Shown: positions 60,587 to 64,000 of the stretch, one piece after another
How positions within the stretch are numbered: position 1 is the first letter of the stretch
Layout: every line of letters begins with the position of its first letter
DNA from: a bacterium
GTDB lineage: Bacteria > Cyanobacteriota > Vampirovibrionia > Obscuribacterales > Obscuribacteraceae
DNA length: 64,000 nucleotides
Direction: 5' to 3'
Assembly: GCA_016124935.1 (NCBI GenBank)
Contig: WGMS01000021.1
Span: 1-64,000 of the forward strand
The notes under the pieces: model-generated
Database searches by the model: none
Seen by the model: the letters and a program-made list of their open reading frames with translations, nothing else
What the model was told of the DNA's origin: nothing
Made by a program: the position numbers and the translations under genes

Positions 60587-60646
60587 CTTCCTCTGCCTCT
60601 TGTACTTCCTCTGCCTCTTGTACTTCCTCTGCCTCTTGTACTTCCT
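60587..60646. repeat. 18-bp tandem repeat behind the M17-N-like gene
   Basis: Three perfect copies of CTTCCTCTGCCTCTTGTA (60587-60640) plus a partial fourth. In one minus-strand frame they encode VQEAEE repeats ending in TAA at 60582-60584. Confidence 0.85.
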
Positions 60647-60673
60647 GTACTTGCTTGGCCGCTTCGTCGAACC

Positions 60674-61288
60674 TTAGAACTTCGGGTCGCGACAGAAGGG
60701 GCAGAGCTGCTTCTCGACCTTGAGACCGTCGAGAATGTGCCGGCGAGCCTGGGCGGTGCAGAGGATCTCGACTTCGGTGAGATTGCCCAAAGCAGCGGAG
60801 CGATTACGCTCACCGAGGCGGCAGCGCAGCACAGCCAGCAGTCCGCGATAGTTGACGTCGATCAAAAGCCCCGGGAAGAAGGGGATGGTGATCTTGGCAG
60901 CGCCGAGCCGGGCAGCCTCGTCGACGATCATGCGATACATGGCGCAGATGGTGGTGCGGTGCACATCGTCCTGGGCGCCAAGTCCGATCAGAAGCACATG
61001 CTTGATCGGGCTATCTTCCAGGTCGACCACCAGATGTTCGCCACCCTTGCCCTTGAATCCGGCCTCTTCGATGGCACGGCAGAGAGCACCGCCGGTGAAG
61101 TCATCGAGGGCGAGGGTGCCTTTGCCGAACTTGGCGTGATTGATGTGGGTCATGACGAAAACGTCGGTCTCGGGAACTTCGAGTTCCTCGAGATGACCGC
61201 GAAAAGCCCGGGTGACCTTGAAGGTGACAGGAAGGTCCGGGGAAGAAACGAGAACAGTCTTTTCAGCTGCTTTGGATTTGCTGGTCAT
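60674..61288 (-). CDS. Protein resembling the M17 peptidase N-terminal (macro-like) domain
   Basis: 204 residues from ATG 61288 (AAAAGGAA at good spacing; another ATG two codons earlier). The middle (HVLLIGLGAQDDVHRTTICA, then ARLGAAKITIPFFPG) has the pattern of the leucyl-aminopeptidase N-terminal domain or a macro fold. There is no catalytic M17 domain. It ends in a CPFC pair. A different frame just past the stop encodes an acidic repeat tail that closes right before the terminator, so the 3' end may be frameshifted. Confidence 0.55.
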   Translation of the reverse strand: MTSKSKAAEKTVLVSSPDLPVTFKVTRAFRGHLEELEVPETDVFVMTHINHAKFGKGTLALDDFTGGALCRAIEEAGFKGKGGEHLVVDLEDSPIKHVLLIGLGAQDDVHRTTICAMYRMIVDEAARLGAAKITIPFFPGLLIDVNYRGLLAVLRCRLGERNRSAALGNLTEVEILCTAQARRHILDGLKVEKQLCPFCRDPKF

Positions 61289-61347
61289 TGCCATTTCCTT
61301 TTCGTTAGATGAGACATGCAGAACTCGAATTCAGCTCTTTCAAATCC

Positions 61348-61387
61348 GGTCGGACGGTCGGTCGGTCGGACGGTCGGTCGGTCGGAC
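61348..61387. repeat. 16-bp tandem GGTC/GGAC repeat
   Basis: Two perfect copies of GGTCGGACGGTCGGTC (61348-61379) and a half copy to 61387. It lies 60 bases before the start of the leftward gene at 61288, in the 640-base gap 61289-61931, which otherwise shows no supportable gene. Confidence 0.8.
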
Positions 61388-61931
61388 AAGACAGCTTTTC
61401 TGATGGTGGATCCCTTTTCACAAATCGGAAGATTCGAGAGATAACCAGAAAATAGCTGCCTGGAACGCTTTGGATTAAATGAGCTGTGTATAAGCCTCTG
61501 AGATTTGAAACAAAAGAAGATAGCTAAATCTATAAAGGGGTAGCCTCCATAAACAAGTATCTAAATAGCGCCCCTTAAAACATCCCGATAATTCAGAGAA
61601 AAACGAGCCCTTCTCTAGATTGATGTGTAAGGCTCGCGCTAACAAAAACAACCCAAGAACAATAAGACAGAGCCAAGAAAACTGCAAAAATCCGGGAAAA
61701 TCCGATCAAGCTATCCAGAACGCCTCAATCTTTAGGATGATCCGCTAGGCTGCGCCATCGACATCGCGGCCGAATCGGCTAAATCTCCGTTTATTTATCG
61801 CAGTGACTTACTCTTTTCGACTTCCGCCCCCGAGCAAATATAAAATTCCGGTTGAATTCATGATTAAACGGAAGTCATAAAGCTATGATCTGCCAATCCC
61901 ACAAAACGTGCTGGAAGGAGATCTTAAACAT

Positions 61932-63038
61932 ATGGCTTTGAACAACTATGTAACCCTGGGACATTCCGGACTGCGGGTCAGTCCCCTGAGCCTGGGCACT
62001 ATGACTTTCGGAGAAGACTGGGGCTGGGGCTCCACCGTAGAGGATTCCTACAAAATCATCGCTCGCTATTTAGAGCTGGGCGGCAACTTCCTCGACACAG
62101 CCAATCTATATACGAAAGGCCACTCCGAGAAAATCATCGGCGACTTCATCAAAAAAGAAAAACTGCGCCGGGACCAACTGGTTATCGCCACTAAATTTTT
62201 CGGCAACATGTACACAGGTGACCCCAATGGTGGTGGCGCCAGCCGCAAGTCCATGCACTCGGCGGTCGATCGCTCTCTACAGCGGCTCCAGACCGACTAT
62301 ATCGACCTCTACTGGATGCACTGCTGGGACCGCTTCACCCCCATCGAAGAGACCATGAGCGCCCTCGACGATCTGGTCAAATCAGGAAAAGTCAGATACA
62401 TCGGCTTCTCCGACACCCCGGCCTGGAAATGCGCCCAGGCTCAGACCATAGCCAAATTCCGGGGCTGGAGCCCGCTGATCGCCCTGCAAATCGAATACTC
62501 TCTCATCGAAAGGACCGTGGAAGGCGAACTTGTCCCCATGGCTCTCGAAATGGGTCTGGGCATCACCCCCTGGTCGCCTCTTAAAGGCGGCATTCTCACC
62601 GGTAAATACAAACGCGAAGAGAAAGACAAGGTCGAGCCCGGTCGCGGAGAATGGGTGACCCGCTTCCTCACCGACCGCAACTTCGACATCGTCGACGAAA
62701 TCAAAGCGGTGGCCAAAGAGCTGGACACCACTCCGGCAAGGGTGGCGCTCGCCTGGGTACAGCAGATGCCCGGGGTCACGTCCTCTATCTTCGGAGCCAC
62801 TTCGCTTAAACAGCTCGACGACAATATCGCCGCCCTCGACATTCATCTGAGCGAAGCCCAAATGAACCGGTTGAACAAAGTCTCCGAACCCACTCTGGAT
62901 TTTCCGGCTCAATTCATTCAGAACGCCGGTCCTTTTGGCTATGGCGGAGCCAACATCAATGGCGAGAGCTTCGATGTCAATCCGCTGGCTCCGGCAAGCG
63001 ATGCCGAGCGGCATGACCTGGAGCTAGTCCGCGCCTGA
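61932..63038 (+). CDS. Aldo/keto reductase
   Basis: 368 residues from ATG 61932 (GGAAGGAG upstream; the in-frame GTG at 61908 overlaps that site). (beta/alpha)8 oxidoreductase using NADPH. Signatures: NFLDTANLY with active-site Asp and Tyr, LVIATKFFG with the Lys, YIDLYWMHCWD with the His, VRYIGFSD, and the cofactor loop IFGATSLKQLDDN. Closest in style to the YajO/Tas-like group. Transcribed alone. Substrate unknown. Confidence 0.95.
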   Translation: MALNNYVTLGHSGLRVSPLSLGTMTFGEDWGWGSTVEDSYKIIARYLELGGNFLDTANLYTKGHSEKIIGDFIKKEKLRRDQLVIATKFFGNMYTGDPNGGGASRKSMHSAVDRSLQRLQTDYIDLYWMHCWDRFTPIEETMSALDDLVKSGKVRYIGFSDTPAWKCAQAQTIAKFRGWSPLIALQIEYSLIERTVEGELVPMALEMGLGITPWSPLKGGILTGKYKREEKDKVEPGRGEWVTRFLTDRNFDIVDEIKAVAKELDTTPARVALAWVQQMPGVTSSIFGATSLKQLDDNIAALDIHLSEAQMNRLNKVSEPTLDFPAQFIQNAGPFGYGGANINGESFDVNPLAPASDAERHDLELVRA

Positions 63039-63249
63039 GGCAGGCTGAATTCAGTCCAGCCTGAAGGATGGTTGGGTTGAGTTTAGTTTAGTTCAGTTCA
63101 GGCCTGAGGCCGAAAACTTGCTGCCCTCCCAGAAAACTCGCCCTGTCTTCTGAGATGAATCCCATAGATTCAAGCTCCGGAAGGCAGGGCAAGAACTTAC
63201 CAATAGGCTATAATCGAATTGCTCCTCATTTACTAAGTGCTGCCTTATT

Positions 63250-63957
63250 TTGCTAACTTTGAAAAAGAAAAATCGAATCTTCCAGTTCCGTATCAGAACC
63301 TTGGCCCACGCCGGTCTGGGCTTGAGCCTGATTCTCGGCGTCGGACTTTTATCCGGCTGCGGCGGGGGCGGAGATAACACAGAGAAGCCTGCCGGAGAAG
63401 AGAAAACCGACTCTGCCGCAAAGACCGAAGGCGACAAAAAAGCCGACGACAAAAAGGTCGAGACCAAACCAGCCGCCGACCCGCAGGAGGTCAAGGCTTA
63501 TTTAGACAGCATCAAAGCAAAGCTTGATAAGAATATCCAACTTCCCAAAGGCATCCTGAAAGAAGCCGAACGCTTCCGTACCGCCCACAAAAAAGAGAAA
63601 AAGTGGCGGGACAACCACATCTTCGTCACCCTGGGTCCGGAAGGCAATGTCATGGATGTGAAATTCAACACGAAATATCCATCGATAGACACCCAGGACA
63701 TAAACGACGCGATCGAAAAAGCCCTGGAGTCCCTCAAGCCATTCCCGAAACCGCCCACCGGCGGCACCCCCAGTTTCATTTTCATGATCCGCCTGCTCGG
63801 CGACAAAACCTATCTCACCCGGGCAGATGCCGAAGACCTTAAAAAATCAAACAAAACCGACAGCGGCTTCGACGATGTCGACGAGCCTGACGAGGACGAA
63901 GGAGAGAAAGAGAACAGCGAAGCCGGCTCTGATGCGGCAAGCGACAGCGAAGAATAA
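63250..63957 (+). CDS. Lipoprotein with TonB-C-like domain
   Basis: 235 codons from a TTG (63250 or 63259; no ATG is available before the signal peptide). A basic n-region, a hydrophobic core and lipobox LLSGC (C about 37) indicate lipidation. A Lys/Glu/Asp linker precedes a domain (about 80-185) like the TonB C-terminal fold: YLDSIKAKLDKNIQLPKG, then VTLGPEGNVMDVKF and LKPFPKPP. The tail is acidic and disordered. No TonB box partner is nearby; it may be a structural cell-envelope protein. Confidence 0.75.
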   Translation: MLTLKKKNRIFQFRIRTLAHAGLGLSLILGVGLLSGCGGGGDNTEKPAGEEKTDSAAKTEGDKKADDKKVETKPAADPQEVKAYLDSIKAKLDKNIQLPKGILKEAERFRTAHKKEKKWRDNHIFVTLGPEGNVMDVKFNTKYPSIDTQDINDAIEKALESLKPFPKPPTGGTPSFIFMIRLLGDKTYLTRADAEDLKKSNKTDSGFDDVDEPDEDEGEKENSEAGSDAASDSEE

Positions 63958-64000
63958 TCGCCATGCCGTGTTATTGCAATCGGGCATCCGCCAGGGCAGC

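Overview
The window looks like a chromosomal segment of a large-genome environmental bacterium of about 50 % GC. My best guess is an Obscuribacter-like member of the non-photosynthetic cyanobacterial sister lineage (Vampirovibrionia/Melainabacteria). The guess rests on style only: Ser/Thr kinases fused through one membrane span to leucine-rich repeats, large Sel1-repeat proteins, many family-less proteins and abundant simple repeats. No rRNA, tRNA, ribosomal protein or other phylogenetic marker was found, so the assignment is tentative.

Layout. 0-41 kb is accessory in character: short, mixed-strand transcription units, many hypotheticals and a striking density of toxin-antitoxin (TA) or growth-control modules. 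These are MazEF (2.3-3.0 kb), a nucleotidyltransferase pair (8.1-9.4), two lone antitoxin-like genes (13.5 and 15.8), VapBC (17.9-18.7), Fic (18.8-20.0), HipBA (23.5-25.0) and a nucleotidyltransferase/XRE pair (39.0-40.0). Most have their own promoter with an inverted repeat over or beside it. Two Sel1-repeat exported proteins (13.8-15.6 and 21.5-23.2), a subtilisin-like protein of unusual sequence (16.1-17.7) and a MerR regulator divergent from a methyltransferase (4.2-5.8) lie among them.

30.0-38.6 kb holds the most interesting set. A stand-alone adenylating enzyme, an alpha-oxoamine synthase, a GNAT acyltransferase and a probable circularly permuted ATP-grasp ligase form one tightly overlapped operon, with a methyltransferase divergent from it. 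Downstream and converging is a three-gene phospholipid unit: CDP-alcohol phosphatidyltransferase, PlsC-type acyltransferase and CdsA-type cytidylyltransferase. This reads as a small-molecule or unusual-lipid pathway that I cannot match to a known one.

41-64 kb is calmer and more GC-rich: a cytochrome P450, a complete kinase-LRR receptor, a 1085-residue membrane protein, a TPR protein, a PDZ/S41 protein that has lost its catalytic dyad, a collagen-like protein, a DMT transporter, oligoendopeptidase F, small membrane proteins, an M17-N-like protein, an aldo/keto reductase and a TonB-C-like lipoprotein.

Three repeat layers cross these regions. The first is a 157-bp element with terminal inverted repeats (50.1 and 60.3 kb, possible relative at 26.8). 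The second is a 24-bp palindromic element (12.8, 23.3 twice, 38.9 kb). The third is degenerate hexanucleotide expansion inside coding sequences (5.1, 26.6, 41.2, 47.9 kb). Several broken genes (11.7, 12.3, 28.4, perhaps 60.6 kb) suggest ongoing decay.
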